Shown piece by piece: positions 17,308-26,708 of a stretch of 64,000 bases of DNA. The notes under the pieces were generated by a model. The model ran no database searches and was not told the DNA's origin. It saw only the letters and a list, made by a program, of their open reading frames with translations. A program made the translations under genes and the position numbers. This DNA comes from Tenuifilum sp040752515 (GTDB taxonomy: Bacteria > Bacteroidota > Bacteroidia > Bacteroidales > Tenuifilaceae), in contig JBFMGQ010000003.1 of the NCBI GenBank assembly GCA_040752515.1, forward strand, positions 1 to 64,000, in the 5' to 3' direction. Position 1 is the stretch's first letter; every line of letters starts with the position of its first letter.

Positions 17308-19761
17308 TTATCGAAGTTGTGCACCCAACTCCTTGACGTAAACATCTATCAGGCGCTTCATCGTCTTATCGATTTGTTCATCGGTAAGGGTTTTGGCTTC
17401 ATCCTGGAGAATGTAACTGATTGCATACGATTTTTTCCCTTCGGGAATGTTCTTGCCCTGGTAAACATCAAAAAGGTTTACGCTTTTTAGCAGTTTCCGT
17501 TCGGTTTCAAAGGCCAACTTTCGGATTTGCTCATACTTAACTGTTGAATCGATAAGCAAAGCTAAATCGCGGCGAACCTCCGGGAATTTTGGCAACTCCT
17601 GGTACTGTATCTTAGTGCCTGCAAGCATCTCCATTAACGGGTTCCACATAATTTCGGCGTAGAAAACATCTGCTTTGATATCGAATTCTTTCAGCAGTTC
17701 AGGATTAACCATTCCTAAAGTAACAAGATGCTTACCTTGTGCTTTGTAGGTTAATCCGTATACATAAACATCTTCAGGTGCCTCGATTACTTCAATCCTA
17801 TCGATGTCAAAACCAAACCGTTTCAATACGGAATGAACATAACCTTTAAGGTGAAAAAAGTTTTGCCTTTCGGGTTTGGTCATCCAGTGCTCCCTGACAT
17901 TCTCGCCGGTCAACCAAATGCCAATGGCAAAATGTTCCGAATACTTATCAAGTGGTTTCTGCGATTTTACCTCAGGCTTAAACACATAGCAGTTGCCAAA
18001 CTCATAGAGTTTAAGGTTAGGGTTGCGGAAGTTTGTATTTCGCTGGATGCTTTCAAGCCCGCCAAAAAGCAAAGTTTGGCGCAGAACATTCAACTCGTTG
18101 CTTAATGGGTTCAGAATTTTCACCGAATTAGCCTCGGGGAAAGTGGTTAGCTTCTGATAGTAACCGCCTTTGGTAAGCGAATTACACATGATTTCAGAAA
18201 AGCCGTTCGACGAAAGGTAATCCGAGACAATGTTCTGCATCTGGAGGCTATCGGGTTTTCGGGTGTAACTTAGTGTGCCATTAACCTTAGAGCCAATCTC
18301 AACATTGTTATACCCATAAATTCGAAGTATATCCTCAACCACATCGGCCTCACGACGGACATCAACCCGATAGGTTGGAACACCCAAAAGCCAAAGCTTA
18401 CCATTCTTTGCCAAAACCTTTATCTCAAGACCATCAAGTAACCTATCAATATCAGCTTCAGGGATTTGTTTGCCAATCAAGCTCCATGCCCTATCAATGT
18501 TAAATTCAACCTCGTAATGCTGAATGGGATTGTAGTTAACATCTACTATTTCGGAAGAAATTGAACCGCCTGCAATTTCCTTTATCAGAATGGCTGCGCG
18601 CTTTAGTGCCCAAATGGTAATGTTTGGATCGGTTCCACGTTCAAACCTGAACGAAGCATCGGTATGCAGGTCGTGCCTACGAGCGGTTTTACGAATATAA
18701 ACAGGGTTAAAACAAGCGCTCTCAATGAATACCTTTGTAGTTTTTTCGGTAACCCCTGAATGCAATCCTCCAAAAACCCCAGCAATACACATGGGTTCGC
18801 TCTCGTTGCAAATCATCAAATCCTCCGACGAAAGTTTACGCTCAACGCCGTCGAGGGTAACAAAAGGGGTTCCCTCGGGCATGGTTCTTACCACTACCTT
18901 ATTGCCTTTAATGGCATCGGCATCAAAAGCATGAAGGGGTTGTCCAACCTCGTGCAGCACAAAGTTGGTAATATCAACCACATTGTTGATAGGGTTAAGC
19001 CCAATGGCGCGTAAGCGCTTCTGCAGCCACTCAGGCGAAGGGGCAACGTTGACACCGCTAATAGTTACGCCACAGTAACGAGGGCATGCCTCGGGGTTAA
19101 GAACCTCAACGGGTATAGGTAGAGTATTATTATCTACCTTAAAATTGGAAACATCAGGTAAGATTGGCTTAACCTGATTCTCGTGAAACGAAATGTATGC
19201 TGCCAAATCCCTTGCCACACCGTAATGCGATGCAGCATCGATACGATTGGGAGTTAAGCCTATCTCATACTGGTAATCCTTTTCAATTTTCAGGTACTCG
19301 GCTGCAGGCATACCAACGGGTGCATCGTTTGGCAATACCATGATTCCATCGTGCGAATTGCCTAAGCCCAACTCATCTTCGGCACAAATCATCCCTTCGG
19401 AAAGTTGACCACGCAGTTTTGCCTTTTTAATCACTATCTCCTGGCCGTTAAAGTAAAGCCTTGTACCAACTGTTGCAACCAGTACTTTTTGTCCTTTAGC
19501 TACATTGGGCGCACCACAAACAATATTCAATGGCTCGCCAGTGCCAACGTTAACCGTTGTAACGCTTAGCTTATCGGCGTCGGGGTGCTTTTCGCAGGTT
19601 AACACCTCACCCACCACCACACCGGCAAGGCCACCTTTAACGGCCTCCTTGGCTTCGAGGCTCTCAACTTCCAACCCAATTGATGTTAAAATCTGCGAAA
19701 TTTCCTCAGGCGTTTTATTTACATTAAGGTAGTGCGTAAGCCAGCTATGCGAAATCTTCAT
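17308..19761 (-). CDS. pheT: Phenylalanine-tRNA ligase beta subunit
   Basis: 817 residues, full length. Domains in order: tRNA-binding OB domain (about 40-155, with VVVGEVLTCEKHPDADKL), B3/B4 editing region, B5 domain (VEDILRIYGYNN), the synthetase-like core, and the C-terminal ferredoxin-fold anticodon-binding domain (PKFPEVRRDLALL). It forms an alpha2-beta2 enzyme with PheS, which is not encoded in this window; separation of pheS and pheT is normal in Bacteroidota. It has a clear promoter at 19806-19836. Confidence 0.97.
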   Translation of the reverse strand: MKISHSWLTHYLNVNKTPEEISQILTSIGLEVESLEAKEAVKGGLAGVVVGEVLTCEKHPDADKLSVTTVNVGTGEPLNIVCGAPNVAKGQKVLVATVGTRLYFNGQEIVIKKAKLRGQLSEGMICAEDELGLGNSHDGIMVLPNDAPVGMPAAEYLKIEKDYQYEIGLTPNRIDAASHYGVARDLAAYISFHENQVKPILPDVSNFKVDNNTLPIPVEVLNPEACPRYCGVTISGVNVAPSPEWLQKRLRAIGLNPINNVVDITNFVLHEVGQPLHAFDADAIKGNKVVVRTMPEGTPFVTLDGVERKLSSEDLMICNESEPMCIAGVFGGLHSGVTEKTTKVFIESACFNPVYIRKTARRHDLHTDASFRFERGTDPNITIWALKRAAILIKEIAGGSISSEIVDVNYNPIQHYEVEFNIDRAWSLIGKQIPEADIDRLLDGLEIKVLAKNGKLWLLGVPTYRVDVRREADVVEDILRIYGYNNVEIGSKVNGTLSYTRKPDSLQMQNIVSDYLSSNGFSEIMCNSLTKGGYYQKLTTFPEANSVKILNPLSNELNVLRQTLLFGGLESIQRNTNFRNPNLKLYEFGNCYVFKPEVKSQKPLDKYSEHFAIGIWLTGENVREHWMTKPERQNFFHLKGYVHSVLKRFGFDIDRIEVIEAPEDVYVYGLTYKAQGKHLVTLGMVNPELLKEFDIKADVFYAEIMWNPLMEMLAGTKIQYQELPKFPEVRRDLALLIDSTVKYEQIRKLAFETERKLLKSVNLFDVYQGKNIPEGKKSYAISYILQDEAKTLTDEQIDKTMKRLIDVYVKELGAQLR

Positions 19762-19805
19762 AAAGAAAAGGTTTAGTCAACTTGTTATCAATCAATTTTA
19801 GCAAA

Positions 19806-19836
19806 CAAAAGTAATACTTATCGGCTTCAACCGCAA
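19806..19836 (-). promoter_or_regulatory. pheT promoter
   Basis: Minus strand: -33 TTG (19834-19836), 20-base spacer, -7 TACTTTTG (19806-19813). Transcription should begin near 19799, giving a leader of under 40 bases. It is back to back with the aspartokinase leader promoter. Confidence 0.65.
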
Positions 19837-19875
19837 AAGGGCTTTGCAAAAAAACAAAACATTTTTTCCTAAAAG

Positions 19876-19906
19876 TTGATTTGAAAACAGAAAAAAAGTA
19901 CTTTTG
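19876..19906 (+). promoter_or_regulatory. Promoter of the aspartokinase leader
   Basis: -33 TTG (19876-19878), 20-base spacer, -7 TACTTTTG (19899-19906). Transcription should begin near 19913, about 15 bases before the leader-peptide ATG. Confidence 0.65.
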
Positions 19907-19927
19907 CAAAAGCACAAAAGGACAAAA

Positions 19928-20062
19928 ATGGAATTTTCGGCTTGCTATACCATGTTTAATAAACAGCGTTTCATGCACACCATTTGCATGAAACAAATGG
20001 TTATTACCATGAAAAAACAGAACCCCAAGCAGGCCGTAAACACTATAGTTAAATCCGATTAA
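19928..20062 (+). CDS. Candidate leader peptide of the aspartokinase operon (44 residues)
   Basis: An open frame from ATG 19928 to TAA 20060-20062, placed between a good promoter and an intrinsic terminator ahead of aspartokinase. Residues 16-30 (MHTICMKQMVITMKK) hold 4 Met, 3 Lys, 2 Thr and 2 Ile: 11 of 15 residues are end products of the aspartate pathway. That is the composition expected of a ribosome-stalling control peptide. Internal ATG codons at residues 9, 16, 21, 24 and 28 are possible alternative starts. No other function is suggested by the sequence. Confidence 0.6.
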   Translation: MEFSACYTMFNKQRFMHTICMKQMVITMKKQNPKQAVNTIVKSD

Positions 20063-20117
20063 AAGTTTTACATAGCTATTAAGTGTTAGGCCTGCAGAAC
20101 CCTGCAGGCCTTTTTTT
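20029..20117 (+). promoter_or_regulatory. Attenuator: antiterminator segment and intrinsic terminator
   Basis: AGGCCTGCAG (20088-20097) and CTGCAGGCCT (20102-20111) form a perfect 10-bp stem with loop AACC, and the run of seven T ends at 20117. Within the leader reading frame, GCAGGCC (20029-20035) copies part of the 3' arm and can pair with GGCCTGC (20089-20095), the terminator's 5' arm. A ribosome halted at the Met/Thr/Lys codons near 20000-20015 would leave this segment free and block the terminator. One that reaches the stop at 20060 would cover it and let the terminator form. Confidence 0.6.
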
Positions 20118-20144
20118 ATGTCGAACCCCTAAAAACAAAAGAGA

Positions 20145-21506
20145 ATGAAAGTTTTAAAATTTGGCGGCACATCGGTAGGCAATGCCGAGAGGTTAAGAGC
20201 GGTAAGCACACTGCTACCTGAAAATGAGCCAACCATTGTGGTTTTATCAGCCATGGCTGGCATTACAAACGGTCTAATCGAAATTACTGAACTTGCCCAG
20301 TCAGGTAAGATGCTCGATGCTATTGAAAAAACCAAAGCTCTTGAGGATAAACATATCAAAACCGCCGAAGAACTATTTGGAACCAAAATGTATCGAAAAA
20401 GGGGTGAAGAGTTCATAAGCAGCCTATTCCTTCGAATTTTATCCAGGCTAATTGATGGCTTCAGCCAAGTCGATGCGCGCAATATAGTTGCGCTTGGCGA
20501 GCAACTTTCGGTTGGGCTATTTCACATGCTGCTCACGGAGCAGGGAAAGAAAGCCGCTTACATTCCGGCATTAGAATATATGAGGGTTGATAAGGATGGC
20601 GAACCCGATTACTTTTACATTGAGCAAAACCTTAAACGGTATCTGCATGCAAATCCCTTTGCCAGTATCTATGTAACGGAAGGTTTTATTTGCCGCGATG
20701 TTAACGGTTTAGTCGATAACCTTGGCCGAGGCGGAAGCGACTTTACCGCCGCTATTATTGGGCATGTAGTGAATGCAACCGAGGTTCAGATTTGGACTGA
20801 TATTGATGGGGTTCACAATAACGACCCCCGCTACGTTACAAACACCTTTCCCCTGCGTCAGCTATCGTACGACGAAGCTGCTGAACTGGCATACTTTGGC
20901 GCTAAAATACTACATCCACAAACCATACAGCCCTGTAGAGCTAAAGGTATTCCGGTAGTTCTAAAAAACACCCTAAACCCAACCGATGTCGGTACAATAA
21001 TCTCATCGGTTCAGAGCCTAAGGGGCATAAAGGCAGTTGCTGCAAAAGATGGCATAACGGCTATCAACATCAAGTCGTCGCGTATGCTGCTGGCCTATGG
21101 CTTTCTGCAAAAGGTTTTTGAAATTTTCAATACCTATAAAACACCGGTTGACATGATTACCACATCGGAAGTATCAATTTCGCTAACCATTGACAACGCC
21201 AGCCAGCTGAATGAAATTGTGGATGCTTTAAGCAGGTTTGCCCATGTTGAAGTGGAACGAAACCAAACCATAATATGCGTGGTAGGCGATTTTCCTGCAT
21301 CGTATAAGGGTTATGTAGCTATGATTTTTGAATGTTTACGTGAGATTCCAATTCGCATGATTTCTTATGGCGGAAGCCCAAACAACATATCGTTTTTAGT
21401 TGACTCACACTATAAAGTTCAAGCTCTTAGAATGTTGCAGCAGCTTTTCCCAGCTGTAAATATCGATAAACCAAACTATCAGAACATCGAAATAGATACC
21501 CTATGA
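20145..21506 (+). CDS. lysC: Aspartokinase (monofunctional)
   Basis: 453 residues. Phosphorylates aspartate, the first step to lysine, threonine and methionine. The kinase domain opens with VLKFGGTSVGNAERL and contains ARNIVALGEQLSV and NLGRGGSDFTAA; two ACT domains follow from about residue 305, the usual site of feedback inhibition. There is no fused homoserine dehydrogenase. It overlaps lysA by four bases (ATGA), so this copy probably serves lysine and diaminopimelate synthesis. Expression is likely governed by the leader peptide and terminator just upstream. Confidence 0.94.
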   Translation: MKVLKFGGTSVGNAERLRAVSTLLPENEPTIVVLSAMAGITNGLIEITELAQSGKMLDAIEKTKALEDKHIKTAEELFGTKMYRKRGEEFISSLFLRILSRLIDGFSQVDARNIVALGEQLSVGLFHMLLTEQGKKAAYIPALEYMRVDKDGEPDYFYIEQNLKRYLHANPFASIYVTEGFICRDVNGLVDNLGRGGSDFTAAIIGHVVNATEVQIWTDIDGVHNNDPRYVTNTFPLRQLSYDEAAELAYFGAKILHPQTIQPCRAKGIPVVLKNTLNPTDVGTIISSVQSLRGIKAVAAKDGITAINIKSSRMLLAYGFLQKVFEIFNTYKTPVDMITTSEVSISLTIDNASQLNEIVDALSRFAHVEVERNQTIICVVGDFPASYKGYVAMIFECLREIPIRMISYGGSPNNISFLVDSHYKVQALRMLQQLFPAVNIDKPNYQNIEIDTL

Positions 21507-22642
21507 CCATGCAAACTCCATACTACCAGTACGATATGGCCTTGCTTCACGAAACCCTCGACGTTGCAAAGACACAGGCAAGCAGGTACGGCTATACAAT
21601 CCATTACGCCGTAAAGGCGAATGCCAACCCTACCCTATTAAAAAACATAGCCAGTAAAGGGTATGGCGCCGACTGTGTTAGCGGCAATGAGATTAAGGTT
21701 GCTCTTGATAACGGGTTTTACCCTCAGGGCATTGTGTTTGCTGGAGTTGGCAAAACCGATTGGGAAATTGAGTATGCCATTGAACAAAACATTCACTGCA
21801 TCCATTGCGAATCGGTTCAGGAATTCCATGTAATTGAGCAGATAGCCCAGAAATTAAACAAAAAAGTTCGGGTTGCACTCCGGATTAACCCCAACGTGGA
21901 TGCCCACACCCATAAATCCATAACTACCGGACTTAAGGACAATAAGTTTGGGATGAGCGTGTCGGAAGCCAGTACAATCCTCAATGCAAGAACCCTAAAT
22001 AATAATATCGAATTGATTGGACTACACTTTCACATTGGCTCACAGATACTGAACATGGAAGTGTTTAAAAACCTTGCCCTTGAAGTAAACCGCATACAAG
22101 AGGAACTCCAAAGCCATTTGTTGCCATACTTAAACCTAGGGGGTGGACTAGGTATCGACTACCTAAACCCAACCGTAAACCGCGTGGCTAACTTTTCAGA
22201 TTACTTCGGAATAATTCACAAGTGGCTTGAGCCCAGTAAAGGTCAAAGCATCCACTTTGAACTTGGGCGTTCACTTGTTGGCCAATGCGGTCAGCTCTAT
22301 ACCCGTGTGCTTTACACCAAAACTTCACAGACTCGAAGTTTTGCTGTGGTTGATGCAGGCATGAATGCTCTTATCAGGCCTGCACTCTATGGTGCCTATC
22401 ACCGTATTGAGAACATTAGCAAGATAGGCCAGCCCGTGAACCAAACCTACGAAGTGGTAGGACCGATATGCGAAACAACCGATAGCTTTGGCAAAGAGGT
22501 TTTGCTCCCTACCACTGAACGTGGCGATTTGCTTGTAATTCACTCATGCGGTGCCTACGCTGAGTCGATGGCATCGGATTATAACCTACGGGAACGACCT
22601 CAATGTGTTTTTATTCCGAATTACACATTAGAAAATGCATAA
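21503..22642 (+). CDS. lysA: Diaminopimelate decarboxylase
   Basis: 379 residues, a fold-III PLP enzyme that makes L-lysine from meso-diaminopimelate. The PLP lysine is in HYAVKANANPTLL (about residue 37). The glycine-rich phosphate loop LNLGGGLGIDY, the FELGRSLVGQCG segment and the SCGAYAESMASDYNLRERP end are as in LysA. The start overlaps the aspartokinase stop (ATGA); a second ATG two codons on is possible. It is shorter than some LysA proteins, but nothing catalytic appears to be missing. Confidence 0.93.
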   Translation: MTMQTPYYQYDMALLHETLDVAKTQASRYGYTIHYAVKANANPTLLKNIASKGYGADCVSGNEIKVALDNGFYPQGIVFAGVGKTDWEIEYAIEQNIHCIHCESVQEFHVIEQIAQKLNKKVRVALRINPNVDAHTHKSITTGLKDNKFGMSVSEASTILNARTLNNNIELIGLHFHIGSQILNMEVFKNLALEVNRIQEELQSHLLPYLNLGGGLGIDYLNPTVNRVANFSDYFGIIHKWLEPSKGQSIHFELGRSLVGQCGQLYTRVLYTKTSQTRSFAVVDAGMNALIRPALYGAYHRIENISKIGQPVNQTYEVVGPICETTDSFGKEVLLPTTERGDLLVIHSCGAYAESMASDYNLRERPQCVFIPNYTLENA

Positions 22643-22722
22643 ATAAAAAAATCTCCAGTCCCTTAAAAGTTGAATCCACTCCAAAATCGATTAACTACGA
22701 TTTGAAACACACTACAAAAACG

Positions 22723-22751
22723 TTAAAGGCTGCCCTTTGGGCAGCCTTTAA
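22723..22751. terminator. Bidirectional terminator
   Basis: Perfect 13-bp inverted repeat (TTAAAGGCTGCCC / GGGCAGCCTTTAA) with loop TTT between the convergent lysA and acyl-CoA ligase genes. Confidence 0.85.
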
Positions 22752-22773
22752 TAGTTCCACACATCAAACTATT

Positions 22774-24465
22774 TTACTCCTTATCCTTATAAAGGAATCG
22801 TTTAATCTTTTGGGTAGGGGTTTTAACAAAGGGTTCCTGTTGTTCAACTATCTGATTCAATCGGGAAAACTTGGAAACCTTGGAGTTTACGTAAGCCATA
22901 ATGTCATCGAGCACCCTCTTGGTGTAATCCTCGGCAGAATGCTGCCAATCCTTGGCGGAATGCTTTAGGCTCTCGTAGTACTTTTCCAGCGCATCCTTAT
23001 TCAGGTGGACACGAGCTACGAGTTTACCGCGTAGTTCATAAACTAACGATTCAACTACAAGTTCATGCTTGTTAATTACATCCTCTATTTCTTCGGGATA
23101 GATATTTTCGCCTGAGGCGGTAAGAATCATATTCTTTGAGCGTCCTCGTAACTCAACATAACCATCCTTATCGATATAGCCTAAATCGCCTGTTCTGAGC
23201 CAACCATCAATAAACATTGATTGGGTAAGTTCAGGATCCTTATAGTAACCAACCATAACATTGGCACCTCGAACAATAATTTCACCCTCTCCGGTTTGTG
23301 GATTGGGGTTATATAGCTTTAACTCCTGGCCAGGAAGGCAAAAACCAGCAGTACGGAAGCGAACCAGCTTGGGCGAGCTTCCGGTAAGCAATGGCGACGT
23401 TTCGGTCATACCATACCCTATGGAATACGGGAAACGGCCTTCCTTCAGGAAACGCTCAGCCTCAAACGATAGTTTTGCACCTCCAATGCCAAAAAAGTGA
23501 AGCTCCCCACCAAATGTTTTATGGAGTTTTTTTGCTGCAATCCGGTGAAGCAACTTACGTGTTGGGGCAAAACCATAAAGCTTTCGCTTTAACGGGCTTG
23601 ATGTAAGTTCGGGTTTAATTTTATTTTTGTAGATTTTCTCAATAACCAAAGGTACTGATAGTATCATGGTTGGCTTTACTACCTGCATGGCTGGAATAAG
23701 CACAGCAGGTGTGGGAGGCTTATCCAAATAGTAAACCGAAGCCCCGGTTGCCATAGGTATTAGGAATCCAATAGTACACTCGTAGGTGTGCGAAAGCGGA
23801 AGGATGGATAGCAACCTATCGTTTTCGTTTACTTCTTGTATCATCAGGGTTGACAATACATTCGAAACCAGATTTTTATGAGTAAGCATAACGCCTTTGG
23901 GGCGTCCGGTTGTACCCGAAGTATAGATGATTGCTGCAAGATCATCCTCGTTGGGGCGAGGCAGATCGGTATCGCAGTAATCAACATTTACTATAGCCTT
24001 TGGCGTTTCGTAAGGCATCCCGGCCGATGGTGTGGTTACACTCTCATCGAACGGCTGAAGGTTATTGAGCAAAATATAGGCTATTACGCCTGGAATGTTT
24101 TTCCTATCGAGCTGGCCATAAAGCTTGGCCGAAACAAAAACCACTTTGGCCTCGCTATGGTTTATGATACTTTCCATCTCATGACCCGAAAAGTCGGGGA
24201 GAATTGGAACCACAACAGCACCCATTGAGGTAATGGCAAGGTAAGCCATGCCCCAGTTAGGGCTGTTTTCACCTATTAATGCCACTTTATCGCCTTTACC
24301 AATGCCAAGGGTATTGAGCATACCCGAAACATTGCGAACTATAACTGCCATATCGGCATAGGTTACAGGCTCTTGACCAACAAAGGCTAATGATGGTCGG
24401 TTGGAATACGCCATTCGTGAACGGAATAGTATATCCCTGATTGTTAACTTCTTAAATGAAACCAT
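22774..24465 (-). CDS. AMP-dependent long-chain acyl-CoA ligase
   Basis: 563 residues of the ANL superfamily. Visible motifs: YTSGTTGRPKGVMLTH (adenylate loop A3), YGMTETSPLL (A5), GWLRTGDLGYIDKDGY (A7) and RGRSKNMILTASGENIYPEEIE (A8). The C-terminal catalytic Lys lies in PTQKIKRF. It activates fatty acids to acyl-AMP and then acyl-CoA in the cytoplasm. A perfect -7 box TATATTTG lies at 24516-24523 on the minus strand. Exact chain length cannot be told. Confidence 0.92.
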   Translation of the reverse strand: MVSFKKLTIRDILFRSRMAYSNRPSLAFVGQEPVTYADMAVIVRNVSGMLNTLGIGKGDKVALIGENSPNWGMAYLAITSMGAVVVPILPDFSGHEMESIINHSEAKVVFVSAKLYGQLDRKNIPGVIAYILLNNLQPFDESVTTPSAGMPYETPKAIVNVDYCDTDLPRPNEDDLAAIIYTSGTTGRPKGVMLTHKNLVSNVLSTLMIQEVNENDRLLSILPLSHTYECTIGFLIPMATGASVYYLDKPPTPAVLIPAMQVVKPTMILSVPLVIEKIYKNKIKPELTSSPLKRKLYGFAPTRKLLHRIAAKKLHKTFGGELHFFGIGGAKLSFEAERFLKEGRFPYSIGYGMTETSPLLTGSSPKLVRFRTAGFCLPGQELKLYNPNPQTGEGEIIVRGANVMVGYYKDPELTQSMFIDGWLRTGDLGYIDKDGYVELRGRSKNMILTASGENIYPEEIEDVINKHELVVESLVYELRGKLVARVHLNKDALEKYYESLKHSAKDWQHSAEDYTKRVLDDIMAYVNSKVSKFSRLNQIVEQQEPFVKTPTQKIKRFLYKDKE

Positions 24466-24622
24466 AAAATTGTGTTACGTGAAAACTAAAAAGCAATGCA
24501 TCGAAATCCAAGGTACAAATATACATCTATTAACGATAATGGCTATTGAAATGTTTGACTTTTAATATTGATAAAAGACAAAACTATTGGAACAATCGTT
24601 TGAAATTGGGCGTTTGGCAAGG

Positions 24623-25648
24623 TTAATATTTGTTAGCGGAAATGGGTAAATATGAAAATTTCCGGCGACCAAACACAAAAAAATCAACAATGATTACTCC
24701 TCTATAGCGTGACGCTTGCTTTTTTGGCTTCAGCAACTTTCTTTTCATATTTAGCCTTGATATACTTTTGAAATAGTGGCGGTGAGCTTTAAAAACAGCC
24801 TTCATGAACAAAACCTTACCGTTTACTAAGTAAACGATTGCCGAGAGTACATCGAGAAAAAGACGCATCGGTAAGACCACGTATAGAGCCCTTGTTGATA
24901 GGTTTTTATGCAGCATCGATAGGTTGTTTCTATAATTCAGGTAAAGCTTAAAGGGATTGTTGTTAGGTAGAGTTCCCCCTCCAACGTGGTAAACCACCGA
25001 CTGTGGAACAGAGTAAACAGAATAGCCCTGATTTTGTAAACGCCAACATAAATCGATTTCCTCCATATGGGCAAAAAAGTCATCGTCGAAACCACCAACT
25101 TCCCAGAAACAGGATGATCGAACCATCATGCAAGCACCGCTTGCCCAGAATATAGGCATAGCAGTATCGTACTGGCCATTATCAACCTCAATTTCCGAAA
25201 GGATTCGTCCCCTGCAGAATGGATAACCAAAAAGATCGATAAAGCCTCCGGCTGCCCCTGCGTACTCAAAGTATTGCCTGCGGTTATAATCAATAAGTTT
25301 AGGAGCGCACGCGGCCACTTGGGGATTTTTATCCATAAATGCAATCATAGGTTCCAACCAACCCATAGGGGTTTCGATATCGGAATTCAAAAGAACGTAG
25401 TACTGCGCTTCAATCTGGCTTAAGGCTCTGTTGTAACCACCGGTGTAGCCATAGTTTTTATCGAGTAAAATTGTACGAATAGATGGAAAACCCTCCAGTA
25501 CCTCCAATGAACCATCGGTCGACCCATTATCGGCAACAACTATTTGAACATCAACTAAAGGGGTATTATTGATAAGCGTAGGCAGAAACTTTTGTAAAAA
25601 GTCTTTCCCGTTCCAGTTCAGGATAACCACAGCAACCTTGCTACTCAT
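24623..25648 (-). CDS. Family 2 glycosyltransferase
   Basis: 341 residues. A GT-A domain starting VAVVILNWNGKDFLQKFLPTLI, with VVADNGSTDGS and the metal-binding ILLNSDIETP, then FAHMEEIDLCWRLQNQGY as the catalytic acceptor-side motif. The C-terminal part has a probable amphipathic or membrane helix. Similar to rhamnosyltransferase-like enzymes of lipopolysaccharide or capsule synthesis. Its start overlaps the acyltransferase gene by 8 bases, so both probably act in envelope glycolipid assembly. Confidence 0.88.
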   Translation of the reverse strand: MSSKVAVVILNWNGKDFLQKFLPTLINNTPLVDVQIVVADNGSTDGSLEVLEGFPSIRTILLDKNYGYTGGYNRALSQIEAQYYVLLNSDIETPMGWLEPMIAFMDKNPQVAACAPKLIDYNRRQYFEYAGAAGGFIDLFGYPFCRGRILSEIEVDNGQYDTAMPIFWASGACMMVRSSCFWEVGGFDDDFFAHMEEIDLCWRLQNQGYSVYSVPQSVVYHVGGGTLPNNNPFKLYLNYRNNLSMLHKNLSTRALYVVLPMRLFLDVLSAIVYLVNGKVLFMKAVFKAHRHYFKSISRLNMKRKLLKPKKQASRYRGVIIVDFFVFGRRKFSYLPISANKY

Positions 25649-26546
25649 TGGGCTTTTCGATTAGGTTACGAGAATGTTTCCAACGGCGGTGCGACCAAAG
25701 CCAGTATTCGGGAGCCTCGTTAATTAACCTTTCCAAAGCCTTAACATGCATCTCGGTAATCTCGTAGGGTTTAGTATCAACAGGGTTTTCGGTTAGTAAT
25801 TCCAGCTCAACCTCGTAAAATCCCCGTTTAATTTTGCGCATGTTACAGAAGAAAACCGGCTGATTGAGCTTACGGGCAATTTTTTCGGTTCCCAAAAAAA
25901 CTGGTGTATCCTGGTTTAAGAAAGTAGTCCAATACCGAATTTCACCCTTAGCAGGGGTTTGGTCGGCAACTAAACCTAAAAAGAATAGTTTTCCCTCCTT
26001 GGCATAATTTAAAGCGATTCGTGGCGTTTCCTTCATTGGAATTGCAACTGCTCCAAATCGCTCGCGCGATGCATTAATGAATTTCTCGAAATACTTGTTT
26101 GCAAGTGGTTTATACACCCCAAATGCGGTGTGTTTTAAATACATGCCGAACATGCCATAAAGTTCCCAGTTGCCATAGTGTCCTCCGGCTACTACTATCG
26201 ATTTTCCACGATCAAAGTAACTATTCAGTAGATCAACATTCTTAAATCGACATAACTTTACTGCTTTTTGAGCATTGGCATGCAGGATGTAAAATTGCTC
26301 AACAAACAAATCGCAAAAGTGACTGTAAAACTTATGCTCAATCTCCTTGAGCTCTTTTTGCGTTTTCTGAGGAAACGAGCGTTTCAAGTTTTGTCTTACC
26401 ACATCAACCCTATACCTGAAAACCTTATAGATAAAAACATACATTATATCCGAAATAACATAAAGCCAACGTAATGGCATGAACTTAAAGGGAAAGGTTA
26501 AAACCGTGAATGAATAGAACGATATGGCATGCAAAACTTTTTTCAT
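25641..26546 (-). CDS. LpxL/HtrB-like lysophospholipid (lipid A) acyltransferase
   Basis: 301 residues. An N-terminal membrane helix, then the acyltransferase motif GGHYGNWELYG with the H-x4-E catalytic pair (about residues 122-127), GLVADQTPAKGEI and FLGTEKIARKL, ending in the EYWLWSHRRWK block typical of LpxL/LpxM. It adds a secondary acyl chain to lipid A at the inner membrane. It overlaps the glycosyltransferase gene. Confidence 0.9.
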   Translation of the reverse strand: MKKVLHAISFYSFTVLTFPFKFMPLRWLYVISDIMYVFIYKVFRYRVDVVRQNLKRSFPQKTQKELKEIEHKFYSHFCDLFVEQFYILHANAQKAVKLCRFKNVDLLNSYFDRGKSIVVAGGHYGNWELYGMFGMYLKHTAFGVYKPLANKYFEKFINASRERFGAVAIPMKETPRIALNYAKEGKLFFLGLVADQTPAKGEIRYWTTFLNQDTPVFLGTEKIARKLNQPVFFCNMRKIKRGFYEVELELLTENPVDTKPYEITEMHVKALERLINEAPEYWLWSHRRWKHSRNLIEKPNE

Positions 26547-26606
26547 CCGTACAAAATATTTATATTATTAATTACTAATACGTTACTGTCTTGCTTTTAA
26601 CAATCT

Positions 26607-26705
26607 TTATCGAGCGGATGGAACACCCATAGTTTGTTCATCGGTGTTTACCTTGGGTGAACTCGCAAGTAAGTTTGTGCAAGCTGCTTTACGTGGGTGT
26701 TTCAT
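26607..26705 (-). CDS. Possible 32-residue ORF after the inositol monophosphatase gene
   Basis: An ATG three bases after the stop of the upstream gene opens 32 codons on the same strand. The stretch also contains AACACCCA and TGGGTGTT about 60 bases apart, able to pair. The product is hydrophilic with no recognised motif. It may be a small protein, a structured 3' untranslated region, or chance. Confidence 0.25.
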   Translation of the reverse strand: MKHPRKAACTNLLASSPKVNTDEQTMGVPSAR

Positions 26706-26708
26706 AGG

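Noticed and set aside
19745..19996. 83-codon minus-strand frame opposite the aspartokinase leader
   Set aside because: It overlaps the pheT start and promoter, has low-complexity Phe/Lys content and no family resemblance; the opposite strand explains the region better.
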